From positions 1-23,097 of the forward strand of contig JAUYIQ010000044.1 of the NCBI GenBank assembly GCA_030688205.1: a stretch of DNA of 23,097 nt. Direction: 5' to 3'. Positions 16,021 to 22,472 of this stretch are shown here, in pieces (positions within the stretch are counted from its first letter, which is position 1; every line of letters begins with the position of its first letter). This DNA is from Candidatus Curtissbacteria bacterium. Its GTDB lineage: Bacteria; Patescibacteriota; Microgenomatia; Curtissbacterales; GWA2-41-24. Both the position numbers and the translations under genes were made by a program. Under the pieces are notes generated by a model, which was given only the letters and a program-made list of their open reading frames with translations, did not search any database and was not told where the DNA came from.

Positions 16021-17084
16021 TGCAAAATATTGCAATTTTAAGTTATTATTCCGGAGTTATTGAAAGGGGAGTAGAGACATTTGCTTTTGAAATAGCAAAC
16101 CGTTTAGCAAAAAACCATAACGTTACAATATTTCAGGCAGGTAACCCAAAGCCATTCCAAAAATTCAAGACAATTCAGATAAAAACAGTAATAGCGAAAC
16201 CTCAAACAACTCATGGCTTTCTCGGGAAAATCTATCTGGATTCTCATTCCCTTAAAATCCTCTTATTTAGCCTAAGCATGCTCCCAAGAATCGTTAAAGG
16301 AAAATACAAGTTTCTAATTTTATTAAACGGAGGTTGGCAAACTGCAATCCTTAGAGTAGTGACTAAATTAACCAAAGCCAAAATGATAATACCAGGCGAA
16401 GCAGGCATTGGGTCGGATGATGCATGGAACCTTCTTTTTAGACCGGATGCATTTGTTGCTTTGACCACTTCTCAGGCAAACTGGGCAAAGAGACTTGCCC
16501 CGGAAGTCTACACAACTATAATTCCAAACGGAGTAGACCTGTCGAGATTTAATCCAAAAGTAGCCGCTAAAAAACTTCCGCTGGTTGGGAAAATTGTAAT
16601 TTGTACCTCCGCACTTGTACCCTACAAAAGAGTAGAAGCAACAATAAAAGCTGTGGCTTATACAAAAGACATGAGCCTTCTGGTCCTGGGAGATGGCCAA
16701 ATGCGGGGGTTAATAGACAGCTTGGGCAAAAGAATCTTAGGCGCCAGATACTTAAGGTTGGTCGCACCTTACGACGAAATCCCTGCCTACTATCGGGCGG
16801 GAAACGTATTCACTCTTGCTTCTAAAACAGAGGCATTTGGGACTTCTTATATAGAAGCCATGGCGTGTAATCTGCCGGTAGTTACTACCACTGATGATTC
16901 AAGAGCTGAAATAATAGGGGAGGCTGGAATTCTCACAGATCCCACAAATATTGAAAAATATTCAAAAGATCTTCAAATTGCAGTCAATACTAACTATAAA
17001 AATAAACCCTATGAACAATCGCTTAAATTTAGTTGGAATAAAGTTGCTGAAAAATATTCTAAACTCATCACAACCCTGCAATAG
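16020..17084 (+). CDS. GT4 family glycosyltransferase (GT-B fold)
   Basis: A cytosolic glycosyltransferase of 354 residues with two Rossmann-like domains. The N-terminal domain begins NIAILSYYSGVIERGVETFA (3-22), the acceptor-side glycine-rich loop of GT4 enzymes. The linker IIPNGVDLSRFNP (167-179) leads into the donor domain. PYKR (201-204) supplies the conserved phosphate-binding Lys, and KTEAFGTSYIEAMACNLPVV (269-288) has the E-x7-E pair Glu271/Glu279 of retaining GT4 transferases. It probably adds a sugar from a nucleotide donor to a lipid-linked intermediate before export. The start shares a base with the upstream stop (TAATG), and its TAG is followed directly by the next ATG with no gap. 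Confidence 0.88.
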   Translation: MQNIAILSYYSGVIERGVETFAFEIANRLAKNHNVTIFQAGNPKPFQKFKTIQIKTVIAKPQTTHGFLGKIYLDSHSLKILLFSLSMLPRIVKGKYKFLILLNGGWQTAILRVVTKLTKAKMIIPGEAGIGSDDAWNLLFRPDAFVALTTSQANWAKRLAPEVYTTIIPNGVDLSRFNPKVAAKKLPLVGKIVICTSALVPYKRVEATIKAVAYTKDMSLLVLGDGQMRGLIDSLGKRILGARYLRLVAPYDEIPAYYRAGNVFTLASKTEAFGTSYIEAMACNLPVVTTTDDSRAEIIGEAGILTDPTNIEKYSKDLQIAVNTNYKNKPYEQSLKFSWNKVAEKYSKLITTLQ

Positions 17085-18644
17085 ATGCAGTATCTAAAAA
17101 AATACTACTTTCTTTTTCTAATTTTAACTTTCGCGACAATTATTTTGTCTATCAATTTGAACAAGCCGTTTTACGGCCACCACGATTGGAATGCAGCATG
17201 GTACTCGACATTTGCCAGAAATTTTGTAAATTACGGATTTTTAACAACTAAGTTTGGTTCGGTAATGAGCGGGGGGCCGACAGAACCCAATGATTTTACA
17301 TATTTTACCCACTACCCTCCTATGCTTCCTGTATTGATTGGCATAAGTTTCAAAATCTTCGGAGTACACGAGTGGTCTGCACGAATAATCCCGCTGATAT
17401 TTTCTCTATGGACTATTACTATGGTTTATATTTTAGGATTAAGGTTTTTTGGCAAACAGGTGGCAATTTTAGCAGCTGCAATTTCCGGTGTATTACCAAT
17501 AGTAATATATTTTGGCAAAATGCCCGTTCAGGAAGTTCTAACAATAGCTCCTGTCCTTTTGTCTGTTCTTTTCTACTTCGATTTCTTTAAGAAGCCAACA
17601 ACTCGAAATCTTTTCAAATTAGCAGCAAGTCTAATCTTCTCTCATCTAATCAACTGGCCGGGCTATTACGTAACGCCGCTGTTTTTCATTCATTACATAC
17701 TCCTTGCGCCAACTAAAAATAGACTACCAAGACCTAAGGGCCAAGGTCTTCTTTTCCTCGCTCAAAATTCACTTCATATACGCAATAAATTCAGTAATTT
17801 TTTCGCTCAGAATAGACTCAGAACGGCAATAATTTTTCCGGCAATCAGCTTATGCATGTTCGCACTTCATGCACTGCATTTAGCAATACTGACCGGTAAT
17901 CCATTAGGGGGAGGGATGATAGACGTTTTACTTTTCAGGCTTAATTTAAGCGAGAAACCTTTGGATTTCACCACGTTTAATTTCCTTAAGCAACAATTTT
18001 TTCTAATAATAGCTTATTTTACGAAACCGATCATTTTTTTATCGTCTATAACAATTCTATGGATAATTTCAAATGTTAAAAAATGGAAAAAATCTTTACA
18101 AATACAGCTCTTTATAATACTAGGTGTCTTTGGTATTCTGCATAACTTGATTTTCAGAAACATGGCTTTTATTCATGATTACATGATTATTTACCTTTGG
18201 CCATTCATTGCGCTTTCCTCATCTTTTGGATTATTTCAAATAGTTAAAAAATTCAAAATCAAATCGCAATCAATGATCGCAGTCTTCTGCTTGATTTTGT
18301 TTTTTATGATGTTTCTTCAAAGTCGAAATTTTGTTTCAGCATTACTCGGAAGCAGCGGCTTCAAGGATGGATACGACCTGGGAATTTTGATAAACGAAGA
18401 GACAAATCTATATGACAAAGTTTTGGTTCTTTCCCCTGAATTTCACAGGTACTTCGATGTTTTTGTAAATTACTATGCAGCAAGAAATATAGATTTCGAA
18501 ATACCTTCAGCAGAAGAAATTAAAAACTATAATTTGATAATTGCCATACCGTCGAGAGACACGCCCCAAAGCATAATTGACGTTTTACAAAAAGAATATA
18601 AAGCAACTACAATAAATCAATTCATTGTTTACACAACCAGATGA
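17085..18644 (+). CDS. GT-C membrane glycosyltransferase, ArnT/PMT_2-like, with a 31-residue in-frame insert
   Basis: A polytopic membrane protein of 519 residues. The first loop FYGHHDWNAAWYSTFARNFV (29-48) has Asp34 in the place of the GT-C catalytic acid. It is followed by THYPPMLPVLIGISFKIFG and WSARIIPLIFSLWTI (97-111), both typical of ArnT-like PMT_2 proteins (H/Y-P-P then R-x-x-P). Residues 212-242 look inserted: N-R-L occurs on both sides of a polar 31-residue stretch, encoded by 93 bases between two AATAGACT copies. Removing it would leave LAPTKNRLRTAIIF, a smooth loop-to-helix transition. The C-terminal soluble part is about 100 residues. The gene has no gap to the GT4 before it and ends in an ATGA overlap with a 31-codon ORF. 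Confidence 0.75.
   Translation: MQYLKKYYFLFLILTFATIILSINLNKPFYGHHDWNAAWYSTFARNFVNYGFLTTKFGSVMSGGPTEPNDFTYFTHYPPMLPVLIGISFKIFGVHEWSARIIPLIFSLWTITMVYILGLRFFGKQVAILAAAISGVLPIVIYFGKMPVQEVLTIAPVLLSVLFYFDFFKKPTTRNLFKLAASLIFSHLINWPGYYVTPLFFIHYILLAPTKNRLPRPKGQGLLFLAQNSLHIRNKFSNFFAQNRLRTAIIFPAISLCMFALHALHLAILTGNPLGGGMIDVLLFRLNLSEKPLDFTTFNFLKQQFFLIIAYFTKPIIFLSSITILWIISNVKKWKKSLQIQLFIILGVFGILHNLIFRNMAFIHDYMIIYLWPFIALSSSFGLFQIVKKFKIKSQSMIAVFCLILFFMMFLQSRNFVSALLGSSGFKDGYDLGILINEETNLYDKVLVLSPEFHRYFDVFVNYYAARNIDFEIPSAEEIKNYNLIIAIPSRDTPQSIIDVLQKEYKATTINQFIVYTTR
17718..17818 (+). repeat. Probable in-frame insertion bounded by 8-bp direct repeats
   Basis: AATAGACT occurs at 17718-17725 and 17811-17818, exactly 93 bases (31 codons) apart. 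Just inside the left copy is a 7-bp-stem hairpin, AAGACCT (17729-17735) with AGGTCTT (17744-17750) and an 8-base loop. Within the segment CGCTCAAAAT (17759) and CGCTCAGAAT (17804) form a second near-repeat 45 bases apart, so the exact boundaries are uncertain. Confidence 0.5.
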
Positions 18645-18736
18645 AAAACAAACTTCTGATTTCGGTAATCATTCCGATTTTAGGCCCGCAGTCGAGTTCT
18701 ACTCGACGAGGACCGCAAGCAGGAATTAATATATGA
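18641..18736 (+). CDS. 31-codon ORF, probable displaced N-terminus of the following GT2 gene
   Basis: An ORF from ATG 18641 (overlapping the GT-C stop as ATGA) to TGA 18734-18736 (overlapping the GT2 ATG at 18733 as ATGA). Its first 12 residues, MKNKLLISVIIP, look exactly like the first strand of a GT2 enzyme and parallel MKVTVVIP of the next gene. The remaining residues are encoded by palindromic repeat DNA and are rich in Ser, Arg, Gly and Pro. The frame differs from that of the GT2. I read it as the original gene start cut off by an insertion and now acting, at most, as a translated leader. A functional peptide is not supported. Confidence 0.4.
   Translation: MKNKLLISVIIPILGPQSSSTRRGPQAGINI
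18691..18707 (+). repeat. Hairpin GTCGAGT-TCT-ACTCGAC within a REP-like element
   Basis: A perfect 7-bp stem with a 3-base loop lies in the 88 bases between the GT-C stop and the GT2 start. The wider element is bracketed by ATTCC (18671-18675) and GGAAT (18722-18726), the same outer bases as the palindrome at 10335. There is no run of T after it, so a terminator is unlikely. Confidence 0.6.
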
Positions 18737-18760
18737 AAGTAACGGTAGTAATTCCTGCTT
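18717..18760 (+). promoter_or_regulatory. 11-bp inverted repeat with the GT2 start codon in its loop
   Basis: AAGCAGGAATT (18717-18727) pairs perfectly with AATTCCTGCTT (18750-18760), leaving a 22-base loop. The ATG at 18733 is in the loop. AGGA (18721-18724), the only Shine-Dalgarno-like sequence at usable distance, is buried in the stem. In mRNA the stem could block initiation unless ribosomes translating the upstream 31-codon ORF, which stops at 18736, open it. The pairing is seen directly; the regulatory effect is inference. Confidence 0.5.
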
Positions 18761-19599
18761 ATAACGAAGAGCAAGTAATTGGCGAATGCCTCGAATCACT
18801 TCAAAAGCAATCTTACAAAGATCTAGAAATTATTCTTGTTGATGACGGATCAACTGACAAAACAATAGAGATTGTATCAAGTATCCCTTCGAGGCTCAGG
18901 GTAAACAAGTATCAAGTATCAAGAATGCTTGTGCTGAAGCAAAATCACCTAGGCCCCGGGCCCGCTAGAAATCTTGGGGCATCAAAGGCTAGGGGAGAAA
19001 TCCTCGTTTTTGTCGACAGCGACATGACCTTTGACCGGGATTTTATAAAAGATCTTGTGTCCCCTATTCTAGAAGGTAAAACAATCGGAACATTTTCCAA
19101 AAACGAGATGAATGCAAACCAAAATAACATTTGGTCAAAATGCTGGAACATAAACAGAAACTGGCCGCCTGACCGTCTTATCCCACCGGATTATCCAGAT
19201 AATGCGCCAGTCTACAGAGCAATTCTAAAGGAAGAATTTGACAAAGTTGGCGGATTCGACGCAACAGGAGAATACACCGACGACTGGTCACTTTCCAGAA
19301 AGTTAGGCAAAAAATCAACACTTGCGTCGGGGGCAACATATTTCCATTCAAATCCGTCTAATCTTTCAGAAGTATGGAAGCAGGCCAGATGGATTGGTAA
19401 AAACGAATTTATTTCGGGAAGCACAATAAGAAGAATAAGGTCTTTGATTTTCTACAGTTTCCCAATGTCCTTGGCAGTCGGCTTTTTAAAATCAGCAATA
19501 AACCGACAACCGAATTTTATCCTCTTTAAAATATGGTTCGATCTTGCTGTGTGGATTTCAACTGCCAAATCGTTTTTTGGTGAAAGAAAATCTAAGTAG
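18733..19599 (+). CDS. GT2 family glycosyltransferase (GT-A fold)
   Basis: A 288-residue family 2 glycosyltransferase. Core motifs are VTVVIPAYNEEQVIGECLESL (3-23), LVDDGSTDKT (35-44), the nucleotide-contact region GPGPARNLGASKARGEI (74-90), the metal-binding DSD at 95-97 (FVDSDMTF), GGFD (173-176) and YTDDWSLSRKLG (181-192) with the likely catalytic acid. The C-terminus from about 235 is moderately hydrophobic and may sit on the membrane. Residues 49-64, between beta-2 and the GPGPARN helix, come from repeat DNA and lengthen that loop. The ATG at 18733 keeps the complete first strand, but an insertion seems to have removed the older start at 18641. The gene converges on the phosphatase gene, overlapping it by eight bases. 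Donor and acceptor unknown. Confidence 0.85.
   Translation: MKVTVVIPAYNEEQVIGECLESLQKQSYKDLEIILVDDGSTDKTIEIVSSIPSRLRVNKYQVSRMLVLKQNHLGPGPARNLGASKARGEILVFVDSDMTFDRDFIKDLVSPILEGKTIGTFSKNEMNANQNNIWSKCWNINRNWPPDRLIPPDYPDNAPVYRAILKEEFDKVGGFDATGEYTDDWSLSRKLGKKSTLASGATYFHSNPSNLSEVWKQARWIGKNEFISGSTIRRIRSLIFYSFPMSLAVGFLKSAINRQPNFILFKIWFDLAVWISTAKSFFGERKSK
18874..18920 (+). repeat. Direct repeat GTATCAAGTATC flanking a palindromic core inside the GT2 gene
   Basis: GTATCAAGTATC occurs at 18874-18885 and 18909-18920, 35 bases apart and in different frames. Between them CCCTTCGAGGCTCAGGG (18885-18901) forms CCCT/AGGG and GAG/CTC pairs with a two-base bulge. That core resembles the common bacterial repeat motif CCCTTCGACAGGCTCAGGG with two bases missing. 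Confidence 0.6.
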
Positions 19600-20197
19600 T
19601 CTCTAAATGGGCAATATCGTTTATTAGCTCTTCTTCAACGTCATCTTTATTCAGCTTAAAAATAGTTATGGAAGTATTAGCAAACTTGAGATGTAAAGTT
19701 TGTTCTCTTGGCACCTTTTTGATGACTGGTACGAGTGCTCTAATTGAACCACCATGAGTTACGATGAGCACCCGCTTATCATTATTGTTTTCAACAATCT
19801 TTTCTACTGATTTTATAAGTCTGATTTCAAATTCTCTCCATGACTCACCATTCGGAGGTTTAAAATTGAATCTGGTTCTAATATCCATTTTCTCCAACCT
19901 TAAAAACTCGACAGCCGCATCTCTTCCTTCCCAATCGCCCCAATTTCTTTCCTTTAAAGCATCATCGAAAACTATTTCTTTTTTTAGAATTTTGTTTATG
20001 ATTTCAGCCGTTTCCGATGCTCTTTTCAGGGATGAACTATAAATAATATCCACATTAAATTTTATTAAAGCTTTCTCTAGAGCCTTTGCCTGCTTCTTAC
20101 CAACATTATTTAACTTTGCGAAGTCACTGCTTCCTTGAAGTAACCCATTCTTATTCCAATCCGTTTCTCCGTGTCTGGCCAAAATCAAAGTTATCAC
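19592..20197 (-). CDS. Histidine phosphatase family protein (phosphoglycerate mutase-like)
   Basis: A soluble enzyme of 201 residues with all catalytic landmarks of histidine phosphatases. LARHGETDWN (6-15) holds His9, which would become phosphorylated. SSSLKRASETAEII (54-67) has the phosphate-binding Arg59, LKERNWGDWEG (81-91) has the acid Glu83, and IVTHGGSIRAL (145-155) has His148. Length and motifs fit the cofactor-independent-of-bisphosphoglycerate, broad-specificity phosphatase group (CobC/PhoE/GpmB-like) rather than glycolytic mutase. The start is GTG at 20197. It is the only gene facing this way here: it converges with the GT2 gene (8-bp tail overlap) and diverges from the GT-C gene at 20237 across 39 bases. 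A role in glycan synthesis, such as dephosphorylating a sugar phosphate, is possible but unproven. Confidence 0.88.
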   Translation of the reverse strand: MITLILARHGETDWNKNGLLQGSSDFAKLNNVGKKQAKALEKALIKFNVDIIYSSSLKRASETAEIINKILKKEIVFDDALKERNWGDWEGRDAAVEFLRLEKMDIRTRFNFKPPNGESWREFEIRLIKSVEKIVENNNDKRVLIVTHGGSIRALVPVIKKVPREQTLHLKFANTSITIFKLNKDDVEEELINDIAHLETT

Positions 20198-20203
20198 AGA
20201 TAA

Positions 20204-20209
20204 ATTGTA
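20204..20209 (-). promoter_or_regulatory. Possible -10 hexamer TACAAT before the phosphatase gene
   Basis: On the minus strand TACAAT ends six bases before the GTG at 20197, inside the 39-base divergent gap (20198-20236). No clear -35 is visible. A leaderless transcript would result. Confidence 0.25.
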
Positions 20210-20228
20210 TATGATAAACTTCTAGAAT
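20210..20228 (+). promoter_or_regulatory. Possible -10 hexamers before the GT-C gene at 20237
   Basis: In the same divergent gap, TATGAT (20210-20215) would give a leader of about 15 bases, and TAGAAT (20223-20228), eight bases before the ATG, a leaderless transcript. Neither has a good -35, and I cannot choose between them. Confidence 0.25.
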
Positions 20229-20236
20229 TGTAGCTG

Positions 20237-21670
20237 ATGATAATTGTCATTCTCGTTGTTTCACTTGCACTACGCTTAATTGCAATCAATCAGAGTCTGT
20301 GGCTGGATGAAGCAATTAATGTCGGCAATGCTGCAAACCTCGATTATAAGTCATTAATTTTCAATTATTCTCTCGGTGATTTTCACCCGCCGTTTTATCA
20401 TCTAGTTCTCAAGTCTTGGATATTACTTTTTGGAAATAGCGAAATTTCGGTCCGGCTGCCTTCTGTAATTTTTGGAGTTATTACAGTTTATATTACTTAT
20501 TTGATCGGCAAGAAACTTTTTAATCAAAAAACTGCATTTGTGGCAGCAACCCTAATGGCAACAGCTCCTTTGCATATTTATTATTCGCAGGAGGCAAGAA
20601 TGTACTCCATGGCGGCAATGTTTGTGGCATTGTCTGTTTATTTTTTTATTTCTATTTTACAAAAAGACAAACTCGTCTTCTGGATAGGTTTCATAACATC
20701 AACCGCATTTATGCTTTATAGCGATTACCTTCCCTATTTAATGATCCCAATTTTTGTTATTTATTTGATTTTAAATCGAAAAAATATCCCTAAAACAACT
20801 CTGAGAGCATTTATCCCTGCATATATTGCAATAGCCATTTTAATTTCCCCCTGGTTTTTAGTTTTTCAAAAACAAATAAGTGTTGGCCTTTCGGCTGCTG
20901 CCGCATCACCCGCATGGGCGCAAGTTGTTGGAACACCAGATGTTAAAAGTCTTGCAATTACATTTGTAAAATTCACAATTGGAAGAATTTCGCTTGAAAA
21001 TAATTTAACCTATGCCTTTGTCGCGGCACCTATCGCAGTATTTGTTGCATTTTTGCTCGCATTTTCTTTTTTCCGTATGTCACCAAAAAGATCAATAATT
21101 TGGTACTGGTTTATAATCCCGGTCGTATTGGGCTTTCTTATTGGATATATAGTTCCCGTTTTTGCTTATTTTAGATTCCTTTACGTTTTGCCTGCCTTTT
21201 ACTTAATTTGGGCTTCTGCAATCACCACAATCAATTGGACGCCGATGGTAAGGATATTACTGGCAATCGGGGTTGCTATTAACTTAATTTCAGCAACCGC
21301 CTATTTTGCAAACCCTAAATTTCAAAGAGAAAACTGGAGAGGAGCAGTTTCTTATGTTTTACAAAATGCTACCCCAAAAACTGTGGTGCTTTTCGAATCT
21401 AACTTCACAACAGGACCATTCGACTATTACAACACATCTAAAATTCCGGCGAGTGGTGCGCTTGATGATTTCGACCCGGACCCGGAACTTGTCAAAATAA
21501 GAGTAAAAGCACTAACCACAGGCAAAAATAAAATATTTCTTTTCCAATACCTTTCCCAGATTACTGATCCCCGAGGACTTGTTTTTGAACAACTGACTAA
21601 TCTTGGTTTCAACAACACTTCGACCAAAGACTTTAACGGTGTAGGTTTTATATATGAGTTTACAAAGTAA
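20237..21670 (+). CDS. GT-C membrane glycosyltransferase, GT39/ArnT (PMT_2) family
   Basis: A polytopic membrane protein of 477 residues and the most typical PMT-family enzyme in the window. SLWLDEAINVGN (20-31) has the diagnostic Asp24-Glu25 of the first outer loop. GDFHPPFYHLVLKSW (47-61) is the conserved H-P-P-x-Y-x motif, RLPSVIFG (73-80) follows, and IYYSQEARMYSM (114-125) is the E-A/R-x-Y motif on the next helix. VFAYFRFLYVLPAFYL near residue 310 is the late R-Y/F-L-x-x-x-P motif. About eleven helices precede a soluble tail of about 120 residues. The expected reaction is transfer of a sugar from polyprenyl phosphate to a lipid, glycan or protein acceptor on the outer face. It begins a new plus-strand unit after the phosphatase and overlaps the methyltransferase start by 17 bases. 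Confidence 0.82.
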   Translation: MIIVILVVSLALRLIAINQSLWLDEAINVGNAANLDYKSLIFNYSLGDFHPPFYHLVLKSWILLFGNSEISVRLPSVIFGVITVYITYLIGKKLFNQKTAFVAATLMATAPLHIYYSQEARMYSMAAMFVALSVYFFISILQKDKLVFWIGFITSTAFMLYSDYLPYLMIPIFVIYLILNRKNIPKTTLRAFIPAYIAIAILISPWFLVFQKQISVGLSAAAASPAWAQVVGTPDVKSLAITFVKFTIGRISLENNLTYAFVAAPIAVFVAFLLAFSFFRMSPKRSIIWYWFIIPVVLGFLIGYIVPVFAYFRFLYVLPAFYLIWASAITTINWTPMVRILLAIGVAINLISATAYFANPKFQRENWRGAVSYVLQNATPKTVVLFESNFTTGPFDYYNTSKIPASGALDDFDPDPELVKIRVKALTTGKNKIFLFQYLSQITDPRGLVFEQLTNLGFNNTSTKDFNGVGFIYEFTK

Positions 21671-22472
21671 AGCAAAAAACTTTTTTGACAAATTCTTCTG
21701 GCGTCAGCATCCGGAAGCGGCTATAAGATACTTTCCTGTTGTTAGTGAGATAAAAAGACTAAAGTTAACAAACTCAAAAATTCTTGAAGTTGGCTCAGGT
21801 TCTTTGGGAATAACACCATACTTAAAAAAACAAATAGACGGGATTGATGTAGATTTTTCCGGCCCCAAATCCCCATATGTGAACAAAATTAAAGGAACGG
21901 CTACAAAATTGCCTTTCAGGAAAAATTCTTATGATGTTGTAATTTCGGTTGACACTTTGGAACATTTGGAAAAAATTGACCGCCCAAAAGCTATTGCCGA
22001 AATGATACGCGTTGCGCGCAAACTGGCAATAATCGTTGTACCAATAGGTGAGCTTTCGCAAAAGCAAGACAGAAATCTTTACGAGTATTGGGAAAAAATA
22101 TTCAAGGAAGAAAACCAATTTTTAAAAGAACACGTCAAAAATGGCTTACCGGAAGTCGAGGAAATTTTAGTTAATATTGACAAGTTCAAAAGAGCTTATG
22201 AGAAAGCTGCAAAAGTGAAATCCTATCCCAATCTTAATCTTTTTGTAAGAAACATTCTTATGAAAACCTGGATATCCAAAAATAAATTGATTTATTACAT
22301 GTATATGAAAGGATATTTATTTCTATTACCACTTCTGAAAAATGCTAACTGGGGCAACTGTTACCGTAGGGTCTTTGTGATAGAATTCGAAAGCCCCGTA
22401 AATTCGCACCTTGAATCGTATTCGAATAGAATTGAAAAGATGAAAGGTAAGAATCAGCGGGGTAGCCCATGA
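21654..22472 (+). CDS. Class I SAM-dependent methyltransferase
   Basis: A methyltransferase of 272 residues. Motif I is KILEVGSGSLGITPYL (42-57), the beta-2 acid region is IDGIDVDFSGP (61-71), and SVDTLEHLEK (98-107) is the motif IV-like D-x-L-E-H segment. GTATKLPFRKNSYDVV lies between them, as in UbiE-like enzymes. A charged helical insertion (about 130-190) and a C-terminal part of about 80 residues have no recognised motif; KGYLFLLPLL is hydrophobic and may touch the membrane. The gene lies between a GT-C and a GT4 gene, with a 17-bp overlap before it and an ATGA overlap after it, so a role in glycan or glycolipid methylation is reasonable. The substrate is unknown. Confidence 0.82.
   Translation: MSLQSKAKNFFDKFFWRQHPEAAIRYFPVVSEIKRLKLTNSKILEVGSGSLGITPYLKKQIDGIDVDFSGPKSPYVNKIKGTATKLPFRKNSYDVVISVDTLEHLEKIDRPKAIAEMIRVARKLAIIVVPIGELSQKQDRNLYEYWEKIFKEENQFLKEHVKNGLPEVEEILVNIDKFKRAYEKAAKVKSYPNLNLFVRNILMKTWISKNKLIYYMYMKGYLFLLPLLKNANWGNCYRRVFVIEFESPVNSHLESYSNRIEKMKGKNQRGSP

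Noticed and set aside
16368..16700. Minus-strand ORF of 110 codons
   Set aside because: It is antisense to the GT4 gene, which carries all expected motifs; the antisense protein is Cys/Tyr/Phe-rich without family features.
17729..17750. Intragenic terminator or riboswitch hairpin
   Set aside because: The stem lies in the middle of an open reading frame, has only 7 bp, and the T-rich stretch after it is interrupted by C; a repeat or insertion origin explains it better.
18691..18707. Rho-independent terminator between the GT-C and GT2 genes
   Set aside because: The 7-bp hairpin is not followed by a run of T, and the downstream gene is in a coupled ATGA arrangement with the 31-codon ORF, so termination here is unlikely.
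18641..19599. Sequencing frameshift joining the 31-codon ORF to the GT2 gene
   Set aside because: A single-base error would not remove the extra 80 or so bases of palindromic sequence between the two GT2-like N-termini; an insertion is the simpler reading, although assembly error in a repeat cannot be fully excluded.
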